Source of the DNA: Oscillospiraceae bacterium
GTDB lineage: Bacteria; Bacillota; Clostridia; Oscillospirales; Oscillospiraceae
Direction of reading: 5' to 3'
Assembly (NCBI GenBank): GCA_017561205.1
Contig: JAFZDL010000016.1
Coordinates: forward strand, 1 to 62,359
Length of the DNA: 62,359 nt
Both the position numbers and the translations under genes were made by a program. Below the pieces are notes generated by a model. It was not told where the DNA came from and ran no database searches. It saw only the letters and a program-made list of their open reading frames with translations. How positions within the stretch are numbered: the stretch's first letter is position 1; every line of letters starts with the position of its first letter. Positions 33,973 to 41,753 of this stretch are shown here, piece after piece.

Positions 33973-35211
33973 ATGGAAAAACCCCAGCGCAGGCCGCGGA
34001 AAAAGAAGATTCCCGTCCGGCTAATCGTTGCGGCAGCGGTGCTGATGCTTTGTGGCGTGCTGATTTTCAGCATTTCCAGCAAAGCGCCTGCCCCGGCTGA
34101 CCCCACGGTCAGTACCACAGCCCCCACCCAGGGAACGACTCCGGCTACGGATGCTACTGTTGCCACAGCCGAAACCAAGCCTACAAACACCGTGATCCAC
34201 TATGCGGCGGCTGGCGACCTGAATGTGAACGAGAAAACCGTGGGCACAGGCGATGCAGCCGGCTACACAGATGCCTTTTTGGATGTAGCCCATTTATTGG
34301 CCAAGGCGGATGTGGCTTCCATCAATTTTGAGGGAAATCTCTTCGGCGAACCCTACGGCGCAGGCGGCTCTGCCCCGCAGGCGCTGGCCGAGGCAATGGG
34401 CAGTATGGGCATCGACCTGGTGCAGATGGCCAATTCTTACTCCATCAACAAGGGCATTTCCGGACTTGCCGCTTCCTTAAACGGCATTACCGCCGCAGGT
34501 ATGGAGTCTGTGGGCGCTTATGCCACCAACAAGGATTTCAAAGCCGGTAAGGGTTATACTATTAAGAATGTGCAAGGCATTCGTATTGCTTTTATGGCTT
34601 TTACCAAGGGTATGGACGGTATGGCGCTGCCTGTGGGCAGTGAAAACTGCGTAAATGTGCTGTATTCCGACTATGACAGCGCCTATCAAGTGGTGGATAC
34701 CCAGAAGATCAGTTCCATCATCAATGCCGCCAAGAAGGAAAAGCCGGATATTATGGTGGCGCTGCTCCACTGGGGCAGTGAGTTTAATAACACAATCAGC
34801 CCCAGCCAGGAAGCCATCGCAGAGCTGCTGCAGGCGAACGATGTAGATGCCATTATCGGCACCCATTCCCACTATGTGCAGAAGGTGGATTTTAACCGGG
34901 AAACCGGCAAAGTTTTAGCCTATTCTTTGGGCGACTTCTTCTCCGATGCCTCCCGGTCCGGCTCTGAGTATTCTATTGTGCTGGATCTGGAGATCACCAA
35001 GGACCATAAAACCGGGGATGCCAAGATCACAAACTGCACCTACACCCCAATCTTTACCGTAAGTGAAGAGAATAAGCCCTTGCGGGTGGTGCGGCTGAAA
35101 GAAAACATGGCCGCCTATGAAAGCGGATATTTGGACAAGGTGACAGCTGAAACCTACGCCAAAATGCAATATGCCCTCCAGCGAATTGAAGCCCGCGTAG
35201 CAGGTGAATAA
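33973..35211 (+). CDS. CapA/PgsA-family metallophosphoesterase-like protein
   Basis: A 412-residue membrane-anchored protein: basic N-terminus, one helix (about 17-38), a Thr/Ala/Pro linker of about 30 residues and a CapA domain. CapA features are HYAAAGDLNVNE, VASINFEGNL, LLHWGSEF and DAIIGTHSHYVQK. CapA proteins act in poly-gamma-glutamate capsule synthesis; other subunits (CapBC) are not near, so a stand-alone extracellular role is likely. AAGGAGG precedes ATG. Confidence 0.88.
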   Translation: MEKPQRRPRKKKIPVRLIVAAAVLMLCGVLIFSISSKAPAPADPTVSTTAPTQGTTPATDATVATAETKPTNTVIHYAAAGDLNVNEKTVGTGDAAGYTDAFLDVAHLLAKADVASINFEGNLFGEPYGAGGSAPQALAEAMGSMGIDLVQMANSYSINKGISGLAASLNGITAAGMESVGAYATNKDFKAGKGYTIKNVQGIRIAFMAFTKGMDGMALPVGSENCVNVLYSDYDSAYQVVDTQKISSIINAAKKEKPDIMVALLHWGSEFNNTISPSQEAIAELLQANDVDAIIGTHSHYVQKVDFNRETGKVLAYSLGDFFSDASRSGSEYSIVLDLEITKDHKTGDAKITNCTYTPIFTVSEENKPLRVVRLKENMAAYESGYLDKVTAETYAKMQYALQRIEARVAGE

Positions 35212-35216
35212 AAAAT

Positions 35217-35347
35217 GAGCCTTCCCCTCTGGGGAAGGTGGATTCAAATTTGCCAACAACCGGGCAAATTTGAAGACGAAAGAGGAGAAAAACCTCTCCC
35301 GACCTCGCCGTGCTCGGCCACCCTCCCCAAAGGGGAGGGCTTTTTAT
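35217..35347. repeat. family E element, copy E1
   Basis: CCTTCCCCTCTGGGGAAGG ... CCCTCCCCAAAGGGGAGGG, with inner CAAATTTGCC/GGGCAAATTTG and CTCGCCGTGCTCGG. It fills the convergent junction of the capA-like and MATE genes and overlaps the MATE stop region. Probably works as a two-way terminator. Confidence 0.75.
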
Positions 35348-36675
35348 TTCATTTTCTTCCGGTAGTGGTACCACAAATACAGGGTAGAGCCGCTCCAGGC
35401 GATCACCTCTGCATAATATATGCCGGTTTGGTATCCGGTCCAGGCAACGATTCCTGTTACCGTCAGCCGGAAAAACAGTTCCACAAAGCCGGAAATCATA
35501 GGCCGCACCGTATCGCCTAACCCCTGCAATGCGGAAAACAGCAGATACAGGCAGTAAAGCACCGGCAAAGCAGTTGCCATCGTTTTGAGATATGCATAAG
35601 CAATATCCCCCGCCAAAGCCGCCTGGGCGGGATCTTCCGAGGAGATAAAGAGCATAGCGATATTCCGTCCGAACAGGAACATCGCCCCGGCAATGACCAA
35701 AGAGGTGAGCACCGCCAGCACGGTGGCGCTTTTCATACCGCTGCGAATGCGGTCGAACCGGCCTGCGCCGTAGTTTTGGCCCACATAGGTGTTGATGGCA
35801 AAGCCATAGGACAAAGCGGCGATCTCAAGCAGGCCGTAGAGCTTGTTGGTAGAGGTGAAACCGGCAATGAAGGTGGTGCCGAAGGCATTGACCACCGCCA
35901 TTACCACCATACCGCCCACGGCAATGGCAATGTTCTTGGTGGCCACCGGCGTGCCAATGCGCAGAAGGTTTCCCAAATTGCTCCGGTCAGGGCGCAGTTC
36001 TGCTTTGGAAAAGCGCAGCTGGGGTGTACGAATAATCTTGACAAGACAAATCGTTCCGGAAATGCACTGGGAAAATACTGTGGCGGCTGCCGCGCCGGCA
36101 ATACCCCAGCGAAGCCCATATACAGCCACCAAATCCAGCGCGATATTGGTCACAGATGCCACAGTCATAGCCAACAGGGGTGTCTTGCTGTCGCCCACCG
36201 CCCGGAGCATAGCGGAGCAGTAGTTAAAGAAGAACACCACAGGCAAACCCGCAAACAAGATTCGAATATATAGCCCGGACATAGCGACCAACTCTTCCGG
36301 CACCCGCAAAAGCTGCAAGAACAGCGGAACACCCAAAACACCGATCAGCGTGCAAATTAGCGCAAGACCGGCAGAAGCCAAAGCCGATTGTCCCATAAAC
36401 CGCCGCAGGCGCTTTTCGTCATTTGCGCCGAAGGCCTGGGCAATGCGCACGCTAAAGCCTTGGGTGAAGCCCTGGGCAATGCCCAGCATCAGCCAGTTCA
36501 GCCAATCCACGCAGCCAAGGGCAGCCAAAGCCTCAATGCCCACGCCCCGGCCTACAATGGCGGTATCCACCAGCATATACAGCTGCTGGAATACATTGCC
36601 CAGCATCAGCGGCAAAGAGAATCGCAGCAGCAATTTCCAGGGACTGCCCTGGGTCATATTCAGTGTTTTGCCCAT
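35344..36675 (-). CDS. MATE-family efflux transporter (copy 1)
   Basis: A 443-residue transporter with 12 predicted helices. MATE features: RFSLPLMLGNVFQQLYMLVDTAIVG near the start and repeated NYCSAMLRAVGDSKTP. Exports drugs or metabolites with Na+/H+. Substrate unknown. ATG 36675 follows GGAGGG; the 32-codon upstream extension reads a half family B repeat and is discarded. Divergent from the PHP phosphatase. Confidence 0.92.
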   Translation of the reverse strand: MGKTLNMTQGSPWKLLLRFSLPLMLGNVFQQLYMLVDTAIVGRGVGIEALAALGCVDWLNWLMLGIAQGFTQGFSVRIAQAFGANDEKRLRRFMGQSALASAGLALICTLIGVLGVPLFLQLLRVPEELVAMSGLYIRILFAGLPVVFFFNYCSAMLRAVGDSKTPLLAMTVASVTNIALDLVAVYGLRWGIAGAAAATVFSQCISGTICLVKIIRTPQLRFSKAELRPDRSNLGNLLRIGTPVATKNIAIAVGGMVVMAVVNAFGTTFIAGFTSTNKLYGLLEIAALSYGFAINTYVGQNYGAGRFDRIRSGMKSATVLAVLTSLVIAGAMFLFGRNIAMLFISSEDPAQAALAGDIAYAYLKTMATALPVLYCLYLLFSALQGLGDTVRPMISGFVELFFRLTVTGIVAWTGYQTGIYYAEVIAWSGSTLYLWYHYRKKMK

Positions 36676-36695
36676 AACAATCCCTCCTATCAGGA

Positions 36696-36731
36696 CGTCA
36701 TTGCGAGGAGCGCAGCGACGTGGCAATCTCA
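36696..36731. repeat. family B half-element, copy B3
   Basis: CGTCATTGCGAGGAGCGCAG followed by CGACGTGGCAATCTCA; only the left half of family B. Confidence 0.7.
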
Positions 36732-36848
36732 GCGTGTAATTTACATAGAGAATGATAGCATAGGTTTTCAAAAAAGCAAGATGTTTTTGTTGCTTTATGG
36801 AAAAAAAGGCGTATAATGGAGAGAAATGGATTTATAAGGAGCGTTTAT

Positions 36849-37661
36849 ATGAATACGCTGCAAAATTTACACCAGCACAGTACCTTCTGTGATGGAAAGG
36901 ACACCCCCGAAGAGGTGGTTTTGGAGGCAATAGCCAAGGGTTTTGGCGGTATCGGCTTTTCCAGTCATTGCTATATGCCTATCTCGCAGTATTCTATGAC
37001 CGCGGAGAGCACACCGGCGTATTGCAAGGAAATTCGCCGTCTGAAAGAGGTCTACAAAGACCAAATCGATGTGTTTTTGGGCCTTGAATATGACCACTGC
37101 TGTCCCCTTGACCCGGTGGGATATGACTACCTCATTGGCTCTCTGCACAATCTGTATATAGATGGAGAGTATCGCAATTTCGACGGCATTCCCGAAAAGC
37201 ACAAGGCTATGGTGGATGTCTATTTCGGCGGTGACGGCTTAGCCTTTGCCAAGGAGTATTACCGTCAGCTGGCAAAACTTCCCGACAAAGCCCCCATTGA
37301 TATTATCGGTCACTATGACCTGATCACCCGGTATCAAGATACCCATCCCCTGTTTAATTGGAACGATAAGGCCTACCGCAATGCTGCCATCGAGGCCGCC
37401 GAGGCTATGGCCGGACGGGTGCCTTTGTTTGAACTGAACTGCGGCGCGGTGATCCGTGGCACCCGCACCACCCCCTATCCCCAGGATTTTATCATCAAGG
37501 AACTGAAAAGGCTGGGCTTTGGCGTGATTATCACCACCGACTGCCACCAAAAGCACCAGATGGATGCCTGGATGGAGGAGGGCAAGGAATTTCTTAGAAA
37601 TTGCGGCTATAAAGAGCGCCACATCCTCACCAAAGAGGGCTTTATTCCTGTACCGATGTAA
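36849..37661 (+). CDS. PHP-domain phosphatase, histidinol-phosphatase (HisK/HisJ) type
   Basis: A 270-residue PHP metallo-phosphatase. It starts MNTLQNLHQHSTFCDGKDTPEEV; LHQHS and GHYDLI, with the C-terminal ITTDCHQ, supply the metal ligands. This is the HisJ/HisK histidinol-phosphatase type. No other his genes are here, so the substrate may be different. ATG 36849 follows AAGGAG. Ends at a bidirectional terminator. Confidence 0.88.
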   Translation: MNTLQNLHQHSTFCDGKDTPEEVVLEAIAKGFGGIGFSSHCYMPISQYSMTAESTPAYCKEIRRLKEVYKDQIDVFLGLEYDHCCPLDPVGYDYLIGSLHNLYIDGEYRNFDGIPEKHKAMVDVYFGGDGLAFAKEYYRQLAKLPDKAPIDIIGHYDLITRYQDTHPLFNWNDKAYRNAAIEAAEAMAGRVPLFELNCGAVIRGTRTTPYPQDFIIKELKRLGFGVIITTDCHQKHQMDAWMEEGKEFLRNCGYKERHILTKEGFIPVPM

Positions 37662-37662
37662 T

Positions 37663-37689
37663 AAAAAAGACCGCCATTGGCGGTCTTTT
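37663..37689. terminator. bidirectional terminator between PHP and gtrA-like genes
   Basis: AAAAAAGACCGCC/GGCGGTCTTTT with ATT loop. Confidence 0.9.
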
Positions 37690-38136
37690 CTATTTCTTCT
37701 TAAAGATAATCAGCTTGGAAATAAAGTAATTGCCCACCAGGACGGCAATTTGGGCGGCTACCTTTATCCATACGCCTGGGAAGTGCAGCCAGGTGACAAA
37801 TACCAGCAAAATGGTCTCTTCCATCAAAAGGGTCAGTACCCGTCCGGAAAAAAAGCCGACCATTTCTGTCCAAAAGGCCTTGCCTTTTGTATGCGAACAG
37901 AAGACCCAGGTGCGGTTTGTGCCGTAGGCGGTGGCGACCGCCAGTACCCAGGAAATCACATTGGCGATCAGCGCGTCTATGCCCAGGAGGGTTTCGCAGA
38001 TCACGAAAGAGCCAATACTCACTACTGTGGCCACTCCGCCAAAGAGAATGTACAAAAGAATCTCCTTGTGCTTGGCGTATAGCTTGTAGAACCGCCGCAG
38101 ACCGGGCAGGCGCATAATTCTATCGAAAATATCCAT
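37690..38136 (-). CDS. GtrA-family membrane protein
   Basis: A 148-residue protein with four membrane helices (LLYILFGGVATVVSIGSFV and FWTEMVGFFSGRVLTLLMEE among them). GtrA proteins are thought to flip undecaprenyl-phosphate sugars. The start overlaps the stop of the preceding glycosyltransferase by one base (TAATG), so both are translated together. A matching GtrB-like enzyme just upstream supports the assignment. The third partner, a GtrC-like transferase, is not seen. Confidence 0.88.
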   Translation of the reverse strand: MDIFDRIMRLPGLRRFYKLYAKHKEILLYILFGGVATVVSIGSFVICETLLGIDALIANVISWVLAVATAYGTNRTWVFCSHTKGKAFWTEMVGFFSGRVLTLLMEETILLVFVTWLHFPGVWIKVAAQIAVLVGNYFISKLIIFKKK

Positions 38137-39083
38137 TACTCAAAATCCCGCTTCAGCATCTTATCCGTATCCAGCCGCACAATATACCGGGGGCGCTGTT
38201 TGACTTCCTGGTAAATGGCGCCGATATAAGTGCCCAAAATGCCCAGGCCCAGCAAAATGCCGCCGCCCAAGAGCAAAAGCAGCAGGATAACCGTGGTAAA
38301 GCCAGCCAAAGCCTTGCCGCTGAACCAGTTTACCAGAGTTTGAATGCCCATCACCAAGCCGATTAGCAGGGAAAGTCCGCCCATATAGCCAACAATGGAC
38401 AAGGGCTTGGTGCTGAAAGAAATGATGTTGGAAACGGCATATTTTGCCAAATTGAAGAAGGACCATTTGGTGGTGCCGAAAGCGCGCTCAGCCACATCGT
38501 AGCCCACCTGGCAGCTCTTGAAGCCCACCCAGAAGGACATAGCCCGGAAGAAAGTCTTCCGCTCGGGCATATCCAGCAGGACCTGAATGACGGATTTATC
38601 CAAAAGCTTAAAATCGCTGGTATTTTCCATTTCCGTGCCGGTAAGGGAAGACAGCAGCTTATAGAAAGTGCCGGCAAACAGCTTGTGGAACACGGACTCC
38701 CTGCCCCGGGTGTTCTTCACACCCTCGACGATGTCGTAGCCTTCCTCCCACAGCCGGTACATTTCCACGATGGTCTGGGGCGGATGCTGCAGGTCGCAGT
38801 CCATCACCACGGCGCAGCCGCCCTTGATGGCGGAAAGGCCTGCAAAAATAGCAGCTTCTTTGCCGAAATTCCGGCTGAATTCCAATCCCCGTATATGGCT
38901 GTCATTTTCTGCCAAAGCCAAAACCTTGGAAAAGGTCTGGTCCTTGGAGCCGTCGCTGACGAATACCAGCTCATAGGGGATGTGGGTATCGCGCATAATA
39001 CGGCTTACCACACCGGCGGTGTTTTCGATATTTTCTTCCTCGTTAAAGGCGGGGATTACAATAGAAAGCAATCTGTTTTTCAT
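38136..39083 (-). CDS. GT2 glycosyltransferase, GtrB/DPM1-like
   Basis: A 315-residue family 2 glycosyltransferase. It has the N-terminal fold (IVIPAFNEEENIENT), the metal motif VMDCDLQHPP, and two C-terminal membrane helices (about 232-255 and 265-290). It transfers a sugar from NDP-sugar to undecaprenyl phosphate. With GtrA it forms a lipid-linked-sugar module for wall or glycan decoration. AGGAGAC precedes ATG. Confidence 0.92.
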   Translation of the reverse strand: MKNRLLSIVIPAFNEEENIENTAGVVSRIMRDTHIPYELVFVSDGSKDQTFSKVLALAENDSHIRGLEFSRNFGKEAAIFAGLSAIKGGCAVVMDCDLQHPPQTIVEMYRLWEEGYDIVEGVKNTRGRESVFHKLFAGTFYKLLSSLTGTEMENTSDFKLLDKSVIQVLLDMPERKTFFRAMSFWVGFKSCQVGYDVAERAFGTTKWSFFNLAKYAVSNIISFSTKPLSIVGYMGGLSLLIGLVMGIQTLVNWFSGKALAGFTTVILLLLLLGGGILLGLGILGTYIGAIYQEVKQRPRYIVRLDTDKMLKRDFE

Positions 39084-39163
39084 CTTTTGTCTCCTTTTTG
39101 GGACTCTATTTTATTATGATACCAGTATTTCGGAAAAAATGCAAGACAAACCGTGATCCAAAT

Positions 39164-39201
39164 AAAAATAGCAGACGTCCCAAGGGGCATCTGCTATTTT
39201 T
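39164..39201 (-). terminator. hairpin after the structured element
   Basis: AAAAATAGCAGA (39164-39175) pairs with TCTGCTATTTTT (39190-39201). On the minus strand a T-run follows. It closes the structured element as the 18-bp hairpin closes tRNA-Lys. Confidence 0.75.
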
Positions 39202-39320
39202 GGTGACCCGCCGGAGATTCATTGCTTTTTCGCCTTTGGCGAAAAGAAAGGATCGCCGCCATCCAGCTGGCGGCGGCAACGCTCGTCCGCGTTGCATTTA
39301 GTCATTCGAATCTCCGCCTT
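39201..39320 (-). ncRNA. candidate structured RNA or mini-element adjacent to tRNA-Lys
   Basis: Read on the minus strand, outer arms CGGAGATTC (39316-39308) and GAATCTCCG (39220-39212) enclose three hairpins: GCAACGC/GCGTTGC (39276-39295), CGCCGCC/GGCGGCG (39254-39275) and TTTTCGCC/GGCGAAAA (39227-39245). The 3' end (39201-39220) copies 20 bases of tRNA-Lys exactly. No coding sense. Either a small structured RNA or a tRNA-targeting insertion remnant. Confidence 0.45.
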
Positions 39321-39330
39321 GTTTTAAAGA

Positions 39331-39368
39331 AATAGAGAGGATATTCCTAAAGGAATATCCTCTCTATT
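39331..39368 (-). terminator. terminator of tRNA-Lys
   Basis: 18-bp perfect arms AATAGAGAGGATATTCCT (39331-39348) and its complement (39351-39368). It begins right after the CCA end of the tRNA. Confidence 0.85.
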
Positions 39369-39444
39369 TGGTGACCCGCCGGAGATTCGAACTCCGGACC
39401 CACTGCTTAAAAGGCAGTTGCTCTGCCAACTGAGCTAGCGGGTC
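39369..39444 (-). tRNA. tRNA-Lys (UUU)
   Basis: Minus strand; acceptor GACCCGC/GCGGGTC, D-arm GCTCAGTTGGCAGAGC, anticodon loop CTTTTAA (TTT), T-arm CCGGAGTTCGAATCTCCGG, encoded CCA. 76 bases. Promoter TTGACT-17-TAAAAT lies at 39459-39487. Confidence 0.97.
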
Positions 39445-39458
39445 AAATCCATTTAGGA

Positions 39459-39487
39459 ATTTTAGCATAAGACACGCCAAAAGTCAA
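39459..39487 (-). promoter_or_regulatory. promoter of tRNA-Lys
   Basis: Minus strand TTGACT (39487-39482), 17 bases, TAAAAT (39464-39459); tRNA starts 15 bases later. Confidence 0.75.
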
Positions 39488-39555
39488 GGGCTTACCGAAT
39501 CTTCCTTGCCAAAAAGCTTTTTTCTGTATAATTTTTCCCTTATTTCAAAAAACTA

Positions 39556-39584
39556 TTGCAAAAACAAAGCTGCCGTGCTATAAT
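39556..39584 (+). promoter_or_regulatory. promoter of tRNA-Gln
   Basis: TTGCAA (39556-39561), 17 bases, TATAAT (39579-39584); tRNA begins at 39597. Confidence 0.85.
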
Positions 39585-39596
39585 TTCTCGTGATAT

Positions 39597-39671
39597 TGGG
39601 ATGTCGCCAAGCGGTAAGGCACCAGACTTTGACTCTGGCATTCGTAGGTTCAAATCCTGCCATCCCAGCCA
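39597..39671 (+). tRNA. tRNA-Gln (UUG)
   Basis: Acceptor TGGGATG/CATCCCA, anticodon loop CTTTGAC (TTG), T-arm GTAGGTTCAAATCCTGC, discriminator G and encoded CCA. 75 bases. Confidence 0.97.
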
Positions 39672-39701
39672 AAAAAGCACTTGCGCAAGCAAGTGCTTTT
39701 T
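39672..39701. terminator. terminator after tRNA-Gln and cysE
   Basis: AAAAAGCACTTGC/GCAAGTGCTTTTT with GCAA loop; serves both convergent genes. Confidence 0.9.
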
Positions 39702-39706
39702 GTTTT

Positions 39707-40639
39707 TTAGTTTTCGTCCTCGCACCAAAATACCTTGCGGCAATCAGTGCAGCCTTCCCGGGTCTTCATTTGTAGCTCCTGGGTCTTGGTGGTGACGGTG
39801 GTACAGGGGGCAACGGATTTGGTGATAAAGGCATTTGCGCCAATCACAGAGCCCTGGCCGATGACCGTTTCGCCGCCCAGTACGGAAGTACCGGCATAGA
39901 TGGTAACATTGTCCTCGATAGTGGGGTGGCGGCGCTTGCCCCGCAGGCTTTGACCGCCCCGGGTGGACAGAGCGCCCAGGGTCACACCTTGGTAGATCTT
40001 CACATTGTCGCCGATCACAGTGGTCTCACCGATAACGATACCTGTGCCGTGGTCAATGAAGAAGTATTTGCCCACGGTTGCGCCGGGGTGGATATCGATG
40101 CCGGTAACGCTGTGGGCGTGTTCGGTCATGATCCGGGGCAGCATAGGCACGTTCAAAAGATACAATTCGTGAGCCAGCCGGTAAACAGTGATGGCAAACA
40201 GACCGGGGTAGGCGAAAATGATCTCCGCCATGCCGGTGGCGGCGGGGTCGCCGTCATAGGAGGCCTGCAGGTCGGTCTGCACCATAGCCCGGATTTGGGG
40301 GATTCTCCGGAAGAACTCCAGGCAAACCTCCTGGGCGTGCATTTGGGCGGCTTCTATCTCTTCGCCGTAGTCGGCAAACACCAAAGCCATCTGGCTGTTT
40401 AAGTTGTACATCACATCCTCAATCAGCATGGAAAGGTTGTGCTTTGCGTTGTAGGTGCGGTAATTTTTATCCTTAAAATAGCCGGGGAACACGATTTTGC
40501 GGAGCTTTTCAATAATGTCAATGACCACATCCTTGTCCGGCTGACGGAGCTGCTCGATTTTGTCGATGTCCCGGCCTGCCTTGTAGTCCTGCAAAATGGC
40601 ATCCACCACTGATTCAATTTTCTCTTCATAGGTAGTCAT
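39707..40639 (-). CDS. cysE: serine O-acetyltransferase (CysE/EpsC type)
   Basis: A 310-residue acetyltransferase that makes O-acetylserine from serine and acetyl-CoA. An N-terminal alpha domain is followed by left-handed beta-helix hexapeptides (GATVGKYFFIDHGTGIVIGETTVIGDNV, in parts) with the catalytic His. The C-terminus has an unusual Cys-rich tail (GCTDCRKVFWC). Divergent from cysK across a shared palindromic promoter; together they give cysteine. The tail could bind metal; inference. Confidence 0.92.
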   Translation of the reverse strand: MTTYEEKIESVVDAILQDYKAGRDIDKIEQLRQPDKDVVIDIIEKLRKIVFPGYFKDKNYRTYNAKHNLSMLIEDVMYNLNSQMALVFADYGEEIEAAQMHAQEVCLEFFRRIPQIRAMVQTDLQASYDGDPAATGMAEIIFAYPGLFAITVYRLAHELYLLNVPMLPRIMTEHAHSVTGIDIHPGATVGKYFFIDHGTGIVIGETTVIGDNVKIYQGVTLGALSTRGGQSLRGKRRHPTIEDNVTIYAGTSVLGGETVIGQGSVIGANAFITKSVAPCTTVTTKTQELQMKTREGCTDCRKVFWCEDEN

Positions 40640-40665
40640 ACAGAAATTCCCCCTTTTTCCATATC

Positions 40666-40733
40666 TTTATACCATAGCCAAGGGGCGGTTGTCAATGTTC
40701 CTATTGACAAGAAAAGTTGGGGCGGGGTATAAT
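40666..40733. promoter_or_regulatory. back-to-back cysE and cysK promoters sharing an inverted repeat
   Basis: cysK: TTGACA (40704-40709), 18 bases, TATAAT (40728-40733). cysE, minus strand: TTGACA (40695-40690), 18 bases, TATAAA (40671-40666). The two -35 boxes are the arms of TTGTCAAT-6-ATTGACAA (40689-40710), so one regulator could cover both. Confidence 0.85.
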
Positions 40734-40761
40734 TTAAGAAAGATGAACGGAGGATGTTTCT

Positions 40762-41679
40762 ATGGCTGTTTATACATCTGCCAGCCAGCTGGTGGGCAAT
40801 ACCCCCCTGTTGGAGCTGACAGGGATTCAGAAAAAGCTGGGTCTTTCTGCCAAGGTGCTGGCGAAATTGGAATATTTCAACCCCGCCGGGTCTGCCAAGG
40901 ACCGGGTGGCGCTTTCTATGATCGAAGATGCGGAGGAGAAGGGCTTGCTGAAACCCGGCTCTGTGATTATCGAGCCTACTTCCGGCAATACGGGCATCGG
41001 CCTTGCCGCTATGGCGGCAACCCGGGGCTACCGGACCATCATTGTTATGCCCGATTCCATGAGCGTCGAGCGGCAGAAACTGATGACCGCCTACGGCGCA
41101 GAGCTGGTGCTGACTCCCGGCAAGCTGGGAATGTCCGGGGCGATTGCCAAGGCGGAAGAGCTGGCAAGGCAGCTGCCGGGCGGTTTTATTCCCGACCAAT
41201 TCGGCAATCCGGCAAACGCAAAAGCCCACTATAAGACCACTGGCCCGGAGATATGGAAAGATACCGAGGGCAATATTGACTTCTTTGTAGCCGGTGTAGG
41301 TACCGGCGGCACCATCACCGGTGTGGGCGAATATCTGAAAGAGCAGAATCCCGGGGTGCAGGTGATTGCGGTAGAGCCGGCGGCCTCGCCCCTTTTGTCC
41401 GGTGGACAGGCCGGCCCTCACGGCCTGCAGGGTATCGGCGCAAACTTTATTCCTAAGGTGCTGAACAGAAAAATTTATGACCGTGTAATGCAAATTACCG
41501 AGGAACAGGCCTATGAAGCTGCCCGGCTGCTGGGCAAGACAGAGGGCGTTTTGGTGGGCATTTCCTCCGGCGCGGCGCTGTATGCTGCTTTGGAAGTGGC
41601 AAAGGAAAACCCCGGCAAGACCGTGGTGGTTCTGCTGCCGGACACCGGAGATAGATACCTGTCCACTCCTCTTTTCTAA
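40762..41679 (+). CDS. cysK: cysteine synthase A (O-acetylserine sulfhydrylase)
   Basis: A 305-residue PLP enzyme producing cysteine from O-acetylserine and sulfide. Lys46 in NPAGSAKDR binds PLP, PTSGNTGIG binds phosphate/substrate, and GVGTGGTITG is the second loop. Start after ACGGAGG. It ends DTGDRYLSTPLF, typical of CysK. Divergent cysE upstream. Regulated by the shared palindromic promoter. Confidence 0.97.
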   Translation: MAVYTSASQLVGNTPLLELTGIQKKLGLSAKVLAKLEYFNPAGSAKDRVALSMIEDAEEKGLLKPGSVIIEPTSGNTGIGLAAMAATRGYRTIIVMPDSMSVERQKLMTAYGAELVLTPGKLGMSGAIAKAEELARQLPGGFIPDQFGNPANAKAHYKTTGPEIWKDTEGNIDFFVAGVGTGGTITGVGEYLKEQNPGVQVIAVEPAASPLLSGGQAGPHGLQGIGANFIPKVLNRKIYDRVMQITEEQAYEAARLLGKTEGVLVGISSGAALYAALEVAKENPGKTVVVLLPDTGDRYLSTPLF

Positions 41680-41753
41680 TTTATGATCGCATCGGGAAAA
41701 CCCTACAGTCAAAAATGGAAAATCCGGGTATCGAAAGATACCCGGATAAAATT

